64,000 nucleotides of DNA from Methylobacterium sp. 2A (GTDB lineage Bacteria > Pseudomonadota > Alphaproteobacteria > Rhizobiales > Beijerinckiaceae): NCBI RefSeq assembly GCF_009806555.1, contig NZ_VUOK01000048.1:56935-120934 (forward strand), read 5' to 3'. Numbering within the stretch: position 1 is the stretch's first letter; the number at the start of each line of letters is the position of its first letter. The position numbers and the translations under genes were made by a program. Below the pieces are notes generated by a model that worked only from the letters and a program-made list of their open reading frames with translations, was not told the origin of the DNA and ran no database searches. Shown one piece after another: positions 1 to 8,248 of this stretch.

Positions 1-593
1 CAGATGCGGGCCTGGTTCTCGATGTTGACCATCCCGAGGCCGCCGCCGAACAGCTTCTTGATGAGGTAATTCTCCTCGTTGTCCATGGTGGCGCCGCCGA
101 GGGAGCCGAGACCGAGGGTGTGGTTGACGATCCGGCCGTCCGGCAGGGTCTCGGCGAAGGTCTCGTCGCGGACCTGCTTGGTGAGCTGCGCGATGCGCTC
201 CATCGCCCAGGCGAGCGGCCGCTTCTCCCAGCGGTCGGAATAGGGCGCGCGGTAGAGCACGTCGCTGATCCGCTCCGGCGAGAGCAGCATGCCGAGCGTG
301 CCGGCGCCCTTCGGGCACAGGGTGCCCTGGTTGATCGGGCTGCGCGGATCGCCCTCCACGTGGATCGGCTTGCCGTTCTTGGCGTAGATCAGCTGGCCGC
401 AGCCCACCGCGCAGAACGGGCAGACGCTGGTGCCGATCCGGTCGGCCTCCTCCAGGCGCGGGCGCAGGTTCGCGGAGGTCGTGCTGCGCGCCGCCTCCGC
501 CATCACGCTCTGCCCGGCGAGCTGGCGCGGGAGCGACCAGTCCCGCACGAAGCCCGCCACCCTCTCCGTCAAGCGTCTGCGGATCGTCGCCAT
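1..593 (-). CDS. formate dehydrogenase alpha subunit, N-terminal part (cut by window edge)
   Basis: Catalytic subunit of a molybdopterin (FDH-N/O-like) formate dehydrogenase oxidising formate to CO2. The 197 visible residues hold the N-terminal [4Fe-4S] motif with Cys58, Cys61, Cys65 and Cys93 (CPFC, VGC, TLCPKG) and the start of the molybdopterin-binding region. ATG at 593 is the only plausible start, because an in-frame TAA lies just upstream. No clear twin-arginine signal is visible, although an Arg-rich N-terminus exists (residues 5-11). It is transcribed divergently from the beta and gamma genes at 1071-3049, with which it presumably assembles. The set resembles FDH3 of Methylorubrum extorquens from memory. 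The C-terminus, including the active-site Cys/Sec, is outside the window. Confidence 0.9.
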   Translation of the reverse strand, partial: MATIRRRLTERVAGFVRDWSLPRQLAGQSVMAEAARSTTSANLRPRLEEADRIGTSVCPFCAVGCGQLIYAKNGKPIHVEGDPRSPINQGTLCPKGAGTLGMLLSPERISDVLYRAPYSDRWEKRPLAWAMERIAQLTKQVRDETFAETLPDGRIVNHTLGLGSLGGATMDNEENYLIKKLFGGGLGMVNIENQARI

Positions 594-819
594 CGTGCCA
601 CCCGTTGCTCGGTCTTCGCGGGGTTAAGCCGGGCAGGCGGCCGTTTTGTTCCCGGCCTCGGCGCCGTCCTGGTGCCGTCTTGGCGCCTTCGGAAAGCAAT
701 CGCGCCGCAGGATCGGGTCAAGTTCGTATCGTGGCAGAAACTTCGGTGACATGCGGCGGTTGTCGGAGCAGCTGCGAGCTATTCCAGCCTGCAACGACCG
801 CGCGCCCAGGGGACGAAGT

Positions 820-1056
820 GTGACGTATGTTAAAGAGGGCGTGGTCACCATCGTCCAGGAGAGCCGCTTCCAGCTCACGGACGATAACGGGATCGCGCAC
901 CTGTTCCTTCTGGACCGCAACGCCGGGGCCGAGCCGGCGCAGCTCGCCCCGCTCCAGGCCCGTCAGGCGCGGGTGCGCGTCACCTACGAGCAGGCCCGCA
1001 ACCTGATCGGCCTCGTGGCCCGCTCGGTCAGCCTCCTTCCCCCTGCGGCCCGCTGA
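820..1056 (+). CDS. small conserved-type protein preceding the formate dehydrogenase beta gene
   Basis: A 78-residue protein read from a GTG at 820. It looks like a small beta-rich domain (VTYVKEGVVTIVQESRFQL followed by a HLFLLDRN stretch). It ends 14 bases before the beta-subunit start and its stop overlaps that gene's ribosome-binding region (GAGGAG at 1055-1060), which suggests co-transcription. No signal peptide, TM segment or cofactor motif is visible. A role in maturation or regulation of the dehydrogenase is guessed from position only. Upstream in-frame codons reach back to 646, but GTG 820 gives the compact domain. Confidence 0.55.
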   Translation: MTYVKEGVVTIVQESRFQLTDDNGIAHLFLLDRNAGAEPAQLAPLQARQARVRVTYEQARNLIGLVARSVSLLPPAAR

Positions 1057-1070
1057 GGAGGCGTCAGCCC

Positions 1071-1991
1071 GTGAACATGCACCCCCGTGCCCTCGAGCAC
1101 GCCACCTCCACCCTGGATCACGTGATCCCGAACGAATCCGAGCTCACCGCCGGGGCTCGGATCGTGCCGGGCCGGTCCTACGGCTTCTTCACCGACACCA
1201 CCGTGTGCATCGGCTGCAAGGCCTGCGAGGTCGCCTGCAAGGAGTGGAACAACCTGCCGGCCGACAATCTCGGGCTCACCGGCCAGAGCTTCGACAACAC
1301 CGGCGCCCTCTCGGCCAACACATGGCGGCACGTCGCCTTCGTGGAGAAATCCGGATCCCACGGCCTCCGGGACGGTCTGGACCAGAAGTTCCAGTCCGGC
1401 TGGCTGATGATGAGCGACGTGTGCAAGCACTGCCACAACGCCCCCTGCCTGGAGGCCTGCCCCACGGGCGCGCTGTTCAAGACGGAGTTCGACACGGTCG
1501 TGGTGCAGCAGGACATCTGCAACGGCTGCGGCTACTGCGTCCCGGCCTGCCCGTTCGGCGTGGTCGACGTCAGCACGGTGGACGGCAAGGCGCACAAGTG
1601 CACCCTCTGCTACGACCGCCTGAAGGGCGGCCTGGAGCCGGCCTGCGCCAAGTCCTGCCCGACCGACTCGATCCAGTTCGGCGAACTCTCCGATCTCCAG
1701 GTCCGGGCGGCCGAGCGGGTCGAGCACCTGCACGGCATCGGCGTGGAGAGCGCCTACCTGTACGGCACGCCCGATGCCCCCGGCGCCACCGGCGGTCTCG
1801 GGCACCTCAACGCCTTCTTCCTGCTGACCGACCGGCCGGAGGTCTACAACCTGCCGGCCGCCCCGACCCGGCCGGCGAACCGGGTGGCGCCGAGCCTCGC
1901 CACGGGCCTCGCCACGGTGGCGGCCCTGGCGCTGGCGAGCGCCTTCCTGTTCGCGCCGTCTCCGGAAGACCGCCGCGGAGGCCGCCGATGA
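1071..1991 (+). CDS. formate dehydrogenase beta subunit, four-cluster ferredoxin-type
   Basis: Electron-transfer subunit carrying electrons from the molybdenum site of the alpha subunit toward the membrane subunit. The 306-residue product has four cysteine sets typical of FdnH/HybA-like proteins: CIGCKACEVAC, CKHCHNAPCLEAC, CNGCGYCVPAC, and CTLC with a later CAKSC, so four [4Fe-4S] clusters are expected. A single hydrophobic stretch near residues 275-293 may anchor the C-terminus. The start is GTG 1071, with GAGGAG about ten bases upstream; ATG 1077 is the alternative. Its stop overlaps the start of the gamma gene (ATGA), so the two are translationally coupled. Confidence 0.92.
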   Translation: MNMHPRALEHATSTLDHVIPNESELTAGARIVPGRSYGFFTDTTVCIGCKACEVACKEWNNLPADNLGLTGQSFDNTGALSANTWRHVAFVEKSGSHGLRDGLDQKFQSGWLMMSDVCKHCHNAPCLEACPTGALFKTEFDTVVVQQDICNGCGYCVPACPFGVVDVSTVDGKAHKCTLCYDRLKGGLEPACAKSCPTDSIQFGELSDLQVRAAERVEHLHGIGVESAYLYGTPDAPGATGGLGHLNAFFLLTDRPEVYNLPAAPTRPANRVAPSLATGLATVAALALASAFLFAPSPEDRRGGRR

Positions 1992-3049
1992 CCACCACGA
2001 TCAGCCCGGACGCGGCTGCCGCCACGCAGGACGGGCCCGAGGACGCGCCCCGAATCCCCCGCCGGGCGACCGCGCCGCCCTCGGTCCACGGAAGGCCGAA
2101 CCGGGCCGGCTGGACCGGGCCGACCTATTACGGCCGCTCCCAGCTCAAAGCCTCGCCCTTCGAGAACCCGGTGGTGGGCGGCTACATCTTCCTCGCCGGC
2201 CTGTCCGGCTCGGCCGCGGTGATCGCGGCGCTGGCCGACCTCCGGCAGGGCGCGGCGGCGGCGGCGCTGGTCCGCCGGGGGCGCTACCTCGCGCTGGTGG
2301 CCCCCATCCTCGGTGCGCCGCTGCTGATCTACGACCTGCACACGCCGAAGCGCTTCTACAACATGCTGCGGGTGGCCAAGCACACCTCGCCCATGTCGAT
2401 CGGCACCTGGATCCTGATGGGCTTCACGGGGGCGGCCGGCCTCACCGCGGCGGCGCAGGCCGGCACCGACCTCTGGCCGCGGCTGCGGGGCCTGAACGGC
2501 CTCGCCCGCGCCGCCCAGGTGCCGACGGCGCTCACCGGCCTCGGCCTCTCGACCTACACGGCCTCGCTCCTCTCGGCGACCTCGACGCCGCTCTGGGCGG
2601 CGGCCCCGCGGAGCCTCGCCATGCGGTTCGGCGCCTCGTCGATGGCGTCCGCCGCCTCGGCGCTCGCCCTGACCGAGCCGGATCCGGACCACCGCCGGGC
2701 GCTGGAAGGCACGGCCGCGGCGGCGCTGGCGGTCGAGCTCGCCGGAGCGGCGATCGCGCACGCCACCTACCGGCGCACGGGGGTCGAAGGGGCGCTCAAG
2801 GGGAAGGCCGGCCGGGTGGAGCATATCGGGGCGACGCTCCTCGGCACCGCCCTCCCGCTCGGGATCCTGGCGGCCTCGCTGCTCACCCGCCGGGGGCTGC
2901 CGCGCCCGGTGACGGCGCTCGCCGCGGTGGCGACGCTGGCGGGCACGGCGGCCCTGCGGGTCTCGATCATGGCGGCGGGGGATCGCTCGGCCGAGGATCC
3001 GGACGTGAGCTTCCGGTTCAGCCAGCCCGAGAACCTGCCGGAGCGGTGA
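1988..3049 (+). CDS. formate dehydrogenase gamma subunit, NrfD-like integral membrane protein
   Basis: A 353-residue membrane protein with about eight hydrophobic segments after a roughly 60-residue polar N-terminus. The fold and motifs (ENPVVGGYIFLAG; a DLHTPKRFYNMLRV loop) match the NrfD/PsrC family rather than the haem-b FdnI type. It should receive electrons from the beta subunit and reduce quinone. ATG 1988 overlaps the beta-gene stop. The product could feed the alternative complex III encoded further right, which also uses an NrfD-type quinol subunit. Confidence 0.87.
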   Translation: MTTTISPDAAAATQDGPEDAPRIPRRATAPPSVHGRPNRAGWTGPTYYGRSQLKASPFENPVVGGYIFLAGLSGSAAVIAALADLRQGAAAAALVRRGRYLALVAPILGAPLLIYDLHTPKRFYNMLRVAKHTSPMSIGTWILMGFTGAAGLTAAAQAGTDLWPRLRGLNGLARAAQVPTALTGLGLSTYTASLLSATSTPLWAAAPRSLAMRFGASSMASAASALALTEPDPDHRRALEGTAAAALAVELAGAAIAHATYRRTGVEGALKGKAGRVEHIGATLLGTALPLGILAASLLTRRGLPRPVTALAAVATLAGTAALRVSIMAAGDRSAEDPDVSFRFSQPENLPER

Positions 3050-3638
3050 GCGGGAAAGCGCACGGTGCCCGTTGTCGTGCGCCTACGCTGTTCACGCATC
3101 GCGGTCTGAGGGACGGTTTCGATTGATCCGGATCGAAGCCCGCTGCGCCCTCCCTCCCCCGCAAAGGGGGAGGGAGGGCGCGGTGTCTGCCCGCCCAATC
3201 CGACGACGACCTGTGAATCCGCTAGCCCGACGGGCAGAGAGGGCCGGGCGGCGACCTCCATGGGCGCGGTTCTACATCGGGATTTCTCGATCAGATCGCC
3301 GGATTACGTGCCGACGGCACGGAAAATACGTATGACTATTTTCTCTTTCGACTTTGCCCGTCGTGAAATCTGAATAGCGCCGTATAAATCCCCAAGTGCC
3401 ATCCGAGACAAGCTGGCCTTCCGCCTGTCTAGGGCCGCTCAAGCCCCTGACCAGATGGGGCGGATCGTCTCGTGAAGATTTGTTCCGCGCGAAGAGCAAT
3501 TGCTCATACTTTCCCTGAACTTAGCATTAAGGCGCCCATTTTCGCCGCTCAAAGGCAGAATTTAACCTGAGTTGTTTCCTTCGGACCGAATTCCCGATCT
3601 ACATAGCTTTAAATCCTCGCAGGGGAATATCGCACCTC
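3050..3638. other. 589-bp intergenic region
   Basis: No convincing gene. The left part carries a perfect palindrome (3145-3181). The right half, from about 3290, is markedly more AT-rich than the surroundings and presumably contains the promoter of the twelve-gene sugar cluster. AGGGGA at 3621-3626 is the likely ribosome-binding site for GTG 3639. Confidence 0.6.
3145..3181. repeat. dispersed C/G palindrome (REP-like)
   Basis: A perfect 16-bp inverted repeat (3145-3160 and 3166-3181) around a GCAAA loop. Close relatives lie at 14209-14250 and inside the glycosyltransferase gene at 8803-9003, so this is a dispersed genomic repeat. Lying just after the formate dehydrogenase genes, it may also act as an mRNA-end hairpin. 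Confidence 0.85.
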
Positions 3639-4754
3639 GTGCCGGAATCCGTGCTCATCACCGGCGGCGCCGGCTTCATCGGCCGCCATCTCTCCCTCGC
3701 GCTGCTGCGTCGCGGCTACCACGTGCGGGTGCTCGACAGCCTGATCGAGCAGGTCCATGGCGGCGACAGGAACGGCGCCGAGGCGTTGCCACCCGAGGTC
3801 GAGTTCCAGGCCGGCGATGTTCGCGACGGCGCGGCGGTCGCGAAGGCCCTGCGCGGGATCGACCGGGTCGTGCACCTCGCCGCCGAGGTCGGCGTCGGCC
3901 AGAGCATGTACGCGGTCGAGCGCTACGTCTCGGTCAACGATTGCGGCACGGCGGTGCTGTTCCAGCAGCTGATCGAGGCCCCGGTGAAGCGGGTGGTGGT
4001 GGCCTCCTCCATGAGCATCTACGGCGAGGGGCTCTACCGCACCTCCGACGGCGGCACCGCCGAGGAGGTGGTCCGCCGCCCGCGCCGGCCCGGGGAGCCC
4101 TGGGACCCCCTCGACGCGCAGGGTCAGCCCATGCGGCCGATCCCGACGCCGGAATCGAAGCGCCCGGCTCTAGCCTCCGTCTACGCGCTGACCAAGTACA
4201 CGCAGGAGCGCCTGACGCTGACGCTCGCCCCCGCCTACGGGATGGAGGGCGTGGCGCTCCGCCTGTGGAACGCCTACGGACCGGGCCAGGCGCTGTCGAA
4301 TCCCTATACCGGCGTGCTGGCGATCTTCGCGGCGCGCCTCCTCAACGGCCAGCCGCCGATGATCTTCGAGGACGGCGAACAGCGGCGCGACTTCGTCCAC
4401 GTGGAGGACGTCGCCCTGGCCTTCGCGCTGGCCCTGGAGCACCCGGCCGCCGCCGGTCAGGTCTACAACGTCGGCAGCGGCGAGGACCGCACGGTCAGCG
4501 AGGTCGCCCGGCTGCTCGCCCGCGCCATGGGCCGCGAGGGGATCGCGCCGGAGGTGACCGGTCAGGCGCGGCTCGGCGACATCCGCCACTGCATCGCCGA
4601 TATCGGCAGGATCCGGCGGGAACTCGGCTACGCGCCGCGCCGCGACTTCACGGAGGGGCTCGCCGAACTCGCCGCCTGGGTGGCCGAGCAGCAGGCCATC
4701 GACCGGGTCGCGGAGGCGCGGCGCGAGCTCGAAGCGCGCGGTCTCGTCGCGTGA
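3639..4754 (+). CDS. NAD-dependent nucleotide-sugar epimerase/dehydratase (extended SDR), cluster gene 1
   Basis: A 371-residue extended SDR acting on a nucleotide sugar. The N-terminal NAD-binding motif is TGGAGFIGRH; the catalytic tyrosine/lysine are in YALTK (about residues 184-188), with Ser in SSMSIYGEG. The substrate loop LRLWNAYGPGQ followed by RRDFVHVEDVA resembles 4-epimerases acting on dTDP-deoxysugars, but the exact substrate cannot be read. It starts at GTG 3639 behind AGGGGA. Its stop overlaps the next gene's GTG. It is the first gene of a tight twelve-gene run for glycan synthesis. Confidence 0.85.
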   Translation: MPESVLITGGAGFIGRHLSLALLRRGYHVRVLDSLIEQVHGGDRNGAEALPPEVEFQAGDVRDGAAVAKALRGIDRVVHLAAEVGVGQSMYAVERYVSVNDCGTAVLFQQLIEAPVKRVVVASSMSIYGEGLYRTSDGGTAEEVVRRPRRPGEPWDPLDAQGQPMRPIPTPESKRPALASVYALTKYTQERLTLTLAPAYGMEGVALRLWNAYGPGQALSNPYTGVLAIFAARLLNGQPPMIFEDGEQRRDFVHVEDVALAFALALEHPAAAGQVYNVGSGEDRTVSEVARLLARAMGREGIAPEVTGQARLGDIRHCIADIGRIRRELGYAPRRDFTEGLAELAAWVAEQQAIDRVAEARRELEARGLVA

Positions 4755-5812
4755 GCGGGCGGCCGATCCTCGTCACGGGCGGCGCCGGCTTCATCGGCGC
4801 CAACCTGTCGGACAGCCTCGCGGCCGACGGCCACGCCGTGATCGTCTACGACGCCCTGTCGCGTCCGGGCGTCGCCGCCAACCTCGACTGGCTGCGCCGC
4901 CGCCACGGCAGCCGGATCACCGCGATCGTCGCCGACATCCGGGACGCCGAAGAACTTGCCCGCGCGGTGGCGGAGGCGGGGGCGGTGTTCCACTTCGCCG
5001 CCCAGGTCGCGGTGACCACGAGCCTCGTGGCGCCCCGGGCCGATATGGAGATCAACCTCCTCGGCACCGTGAACCTGCTGGAGGCCCTGCGCGCCCTCTC
5101 GCGGCCGGTGCCGCTCCTCTACGCCTCGACCAACAAGGTCTATGGCGACCTGCCCGATATCGCGCTCGAAGCGGTCGGCGACGCCTACCTGCCGGCCGAT
5201 GAGGGCCTGCGGGCGCGGGGCATCGGCGAGGCGCGGCCGCTGGACTTCCACACCCCCTACGGCTGCTCCAAGGGCGCGGCGGACCAGTACGTGCTCGACT
5301 ACGCCCGCAGCTTCGGCCTGCCGGCGGCGGTGATGCGGATGAGCTGCATCTACGGCCCCCGCCAGATGGGCAACGAGGATCAGGGCTGGGTCGCGCATTT
5401 CCTGATCCGGGCGCTCGCGGGCGAGCCGGTCACGCTCTACGGCGACGGGCGGCAGGTGCGCGACATCCTGCACGTGCGCGACGTGGTGGCGGTCTACCGG
5501 GCGGCGCTCGCCCGCATCGACGCCGCTTCGGGTCACGCCTTCAACATCGGGGGCGGCCCCGGCAACGCCGTGAGCCTGCTCCAACTCCTCGACCATGTCG
5601 GCGCGCTGCTGGGGCGCCCGGTGGTGCGCGGCGTCCAGGACTGGCGCCCGGGGGACCAGCGCTACTACGTCTCCGACACGCGCCGGGCCTTCGGGACCCT
5701 CGGGCTCGCGCCCTTCCTGGACTGGCGCGACGGCGTCGCCGACCTCGCCGCCTGGCTCGCGGCCGAGCGCGCGCGGCCGGGCGCCGCCCCGATCGCGGGA
5801 GCGGCCGCATGA
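4751..5812 (+). CDS. CDP-paratose 2-epimerase-like SDR, cluster gene 2
   Basis: A 353-residue extended SDR. It has TGGAGFIGANL at the N-terminus, the YGCSK catalytic pair, and the segment RMSCIYGPRQMGNEDQGWV typical of RfbE/CDP-tyvelose (paratose) 2-epimerases and related enzymes. It probably makes or interconverts a nucleotide-activated sugar for the four downstream glycosyltransferases. Its GTG 4751 overlaps the preceding stop (GTGA), so this is the real start although the frame stays open far upstream. The precise sugar is not determinable. Confidence 0.84.
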   Translation: MSGRPILVTGGAGFIGANLSDSLAADGHAVIVYDALSRPGVAANLDWLRRRHGSRITAIVADIRDAEELARAVAEAGAVFHFAAQVAVTTSLVAPRADMEINLLGTVNLLEALRALSRPVPLLYASTNKVYGDLPDIALEAVGDAYLPADEGLRARGIGEARPLDFHTPYGCSKGAADQYVLDYARSFGLPAAVMRMSCIYGPRQMGNEDQGWVAHFLIRALAGEPVTLYGDGRQVRDILHVRDVVAVYRAALARIDAASGHAFNIGGGPGNAVSLLQLLDHVGALLGRPVVRGVQDWRPGDQRYYVSDTRRAFGTLGLAPFLDWRDGVADLAAWLAAERARPGAAPIAGAAA

Positions 5813-5822
5813 GGGTCGTGTC

Positions 5823-7130
5823 ATGAGGGTCGCGCTCGTCAACCCGCCCTGGGACTACCGCAACAGCATCTATTTCGGCTGCCGGGAGCCGCACCTGCCG
5901 CTGGAACTCGGCTATTGCGCCGCCCTGCTGGCGTCCGCCGGCCACGAGACCCTGCTGGTCGACGCGCATCTCGAAGGCCTCTCCGCCGCGGTTGCCGCCG
6001 ATCGCGTCGCGGCCTTCGCGCCCGCCATGACGGTGGTGGCGACCGCGCCGACCTACCTGTTCTGGCGCTGCGCCCCGCCGGAGCTGCGGGTGCCCCGCCT
6101 GTTCCTCGACACCCTGGCGGGCCGGGGCGGGGCCACCGTGGCGGTCGGGCCCCACGGCTCCGCGACGCCGCGGCCCGTCCTCGACAAGCTCGGCTGCGCC
6201 ATCGTGGTGCGCGGCGAGTGCGAGGAGGTCGTCGCCCGCCTCGCGGGCCTGCCCGACCTGCGCCCGGAGACCCTGCGGGCCGTTCCCGGCCTCGCCTTCC
6301 GCGACGGCGATACGGCCGCGGTGACCGGCCCGCCCCAGGCCGGCCGCTTCACCGACCTGCCGGCCCTGCGCTGGCCGGATTCCTGGATCGCCCGGCACCG
6401 GCACCATCACCACCGGTTCGAGGCCGCGCCGGACGGCCCGGGCGCCGAGGTCGAGGCCTCGCGCGGCTGCCCCTATACCTGCTCGTTCTGCGCCAAGATC
6501 GATTTTCGCGATGCCTATCGGCGGCGGGATCTCGGGATCGTCCTCGACGAGATCGACGGGCTGATCGCGCAGGGCGTCACCTACGTCTATTTCGTCGACG
6601 AGATCTTTCTGCCGCAGAAGCCCCTTCTGGAAGCGCTGGTCGCGCGAAACATCCGCTTCGGGATCCAGACCCGGATCGACCTGTGGAAGCCCGACCTGCT
6701 CGATCTCCTCGGGGCCGCGGGCTGCGTCTCGATCGAGGCCGGGATCGAGAGCCTGACCGAGGAGGGTCGCGCCGCCCTCGACAAGAAGTGCCGCGCCTCG
6801 ACCGACGATCTCGCCGAGCGCCTGATCCACGCCCGCCGCACCGTGCCCTTCGTGCAGGCGAACCTGATCGCGGTCGCGGGCGACGATCCCGATCTCGTCG
6901 CCGCGTGGCGCGACCGCCTGCGCGGCCAGGGCGTCTGGGCGAACGATCCCGTCCCGCTCTACCCCTATCCGAGCTCCCCCGATTACCGCCGCCTCTGGGG
7001 CCTGCCGGATGACCGGGCCTGGGAGCGGGCGCATGCCCATTACCTCGGCCAGTTCACGCAGTTCAGCGACATCCAGGACGAGCGCCCCCTCCCCCTCCCG
7101 GAGCTGGAGGCCGCATGCGGGTGCCGCTGA
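5823..7130 (+). CDS. B12-binding domain radical SAM protein, cluster gene 3
   Basis: A 435-residue two-domain enzyme. The N-terminal half (about 1-170) has the Rossmann-like cobalamin-binding layout. The radical SAM core begins with Cys216, Cys220 and Cys223 (RGCPYTCSFCAK), the CxxxCxxC ligand set of the [4Fe-4S] cluster. Such proteins often methylate or rearrange unactivated carbons. I recall a family of exactly this type being restricted to a rhizobial twelve-gene ('rhizo-twelve') cluster. The substrate is unknown; a sugar or inositol carbon is an inference from context. It starts at ATG 5823, ten bases after the previous stop, and overlaps the next gene by 16 bp. Confidence 0.88.
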   Translation: MRVALVNPPWDYRNSIYFGCREPHLPLELGYCAALLASAGHETLLVDAHLEGLSAAVAADRVAAFAPAMTVVATAPTYLFWRCAPPELRVPRLFLDTLAGRGGATVAVGPHGSATPRPVLDKLGCAIVVRGECEEVVARLAGLPDLRPETLRAVPGLAFRDGDTAAVTGPPQAGRFTDLPALRWPDSWIARHRHHHHRFEAAPDGPGAEVEASRGCPYTCSFCAKIDFRDAYRRRDLGIVLDEIDGLIAQGVTYVYFVDEIFLPQKPLLEALVARNIRFGIQTRIDLWKPDLLDLLGAAGCVSIEAGIESLTEEGRAALDKKCRASTDDLAERLIHARRTVPFVQANLIAVAGDDPDLVAAWRDRLRGQGVWANDPVPLYPYPSSPDYRRLWGLPDDRAWERAHAHYLGQFTQFSDIQDERPLPLPELEAACGCR

Positions 7131-8248
7131 GCCAGTCCCGGGATCCGGCGCCCCACGTCCTGATGAGCGCGGATGCGGTGGGCGGCGTCTGGCCCTACAG
7201 CCTCGACCTCGCCGCCGGGCTGGTCGGCCGGGGCCTGACGGTGACGGTGGCGATCCTGGGACCTGCGCCCTCCGGGGCGCGGATCACGGCGGCCGAGGCG
7301 GCGACCGGCGCGCGCATCGTGGCCACCGGCCTGCCCCTCGACTGGACCGCCGGGACGCCGGAGGCCGTGCTGGACGCCGCGCGGGCGCTGGCGGAGCTTG
7401 CCCGCGCCATCGGGGCCGATTGCGTGCATCTGCACAGCCCCGCTTTGGCGCTGGCGGCGTTTCCCGTCCCCGTGGCGGCCGTCTGCCATTCCTGCGTGGC
7501 GACGTGGTGGGATGCCGTCGAGACCGGCCCCCTGCCTCCGGACCTCGCGTGGCGCCACGACCTCACCGCCCGGGGCTGCCGCGCCGCCGACGCCCTGCTG
7601 GCGCCGACCCGGGCGCATGCGCTGGCGACGGTCCGGGTCTGCGGCCTCGTGCAGCCGCCGGCGGTCGTCCGCAACGGGCGTGGTCTCAGCGGCCTGCCGC
7701 CCCGGGCTCCGGTCCCGCACGCCTTCACGGCCGGCCGCCTCTGGGACCGGGCCAAGAACGCCGCCGCCCTCGACCGCCTCGCCGGCCGCCTGTCCGCGCC
7801 GCTGCGGGCCGCCGGCCCGGTGGAAGGCCCGAACGGCGCCCGGGTCGAGACACGCCATCTCCACCGCCTCGGGCGGCTCGACGAGGCGGGCATCGCCGAC
7901 GAACTCACCGGCCGGCCGGTCTTCGTGTCGCTCGCCCGCTACGAGCCGTTCGGCCTCGCGGTGCTGGAGGCCGCCGCCGCGGGCTGCGCCCTGGTGCTCT
8001 CCGACATCCCGAGTTTCCGCGAATTGTGGGACGGCGCCGCCGCCTTCGTGGGCGCGAACGACGATGAGGCCGCGGCCGAGGCCGTCCAGGGCCTCCTGGA
8101 CGATCCCGCCCGGCGCGAAGCCGCCGGCCAAGCCGCTGCTACGCGCGCCGCCCGCTACGGGGTCGAGGCGATGACCGAGGGCGTGCTCGGGGTGCTGCGC
8201 GGCCTCCTCGACGCGGCGCCGGCCCGGCTCGGCGGAGCCGCCGCATGA
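7115..8248 (+). CDS. glycosyltransferase family 4-type, cluster gene 4
   Basis: A 377-residue GT-B fold transferase. Near the N-terminus it has a nucleotide-sugar-type loop (SADAVGGVWPYSLDL), and in the C-terminal half the family-4 signature around the E-x7-E region (YEPFGLAVLEAAAAG). It should add one sugar from a nucleotide donor to the growing glycan in the cytoplasm. It overlaps the radical SAM gene by 16 bp upstream and the next transferase by 4 bp (ATGA). Confidence 0.86.
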   Translation: MRVPLSQSRDPAPHVLMSADAVGGVWPYSLDLAAGLVGRGLTVTVAILGPAPSGARITAAEAATGARIVATGLPLDWTAGTPEAVLDAARALAELARAIGADCVHLHSPALALAAFPVPVAAVCHSCVATWWDAVETGPLPPDLAWRHDLTARGCRAADALLAPTRAHALATVRVCGLVQPPAVVRNGRGLSGLPPRAPVPHAFTAGRLWDRAKNAAALDRLAGRLSAPLRAAGPVEGPNGARVETRHLHRLGRLDEAGIADELTGRPVFVSLARYEPFGLAVLEAAAAGCALVLSDIPSFRELWDGAAAFVGANDDEAAAEAVQGLLDDPARREAAGQAAATRAARYGVEAMTEGVLGVLRGLLDAAPARLGGAAA

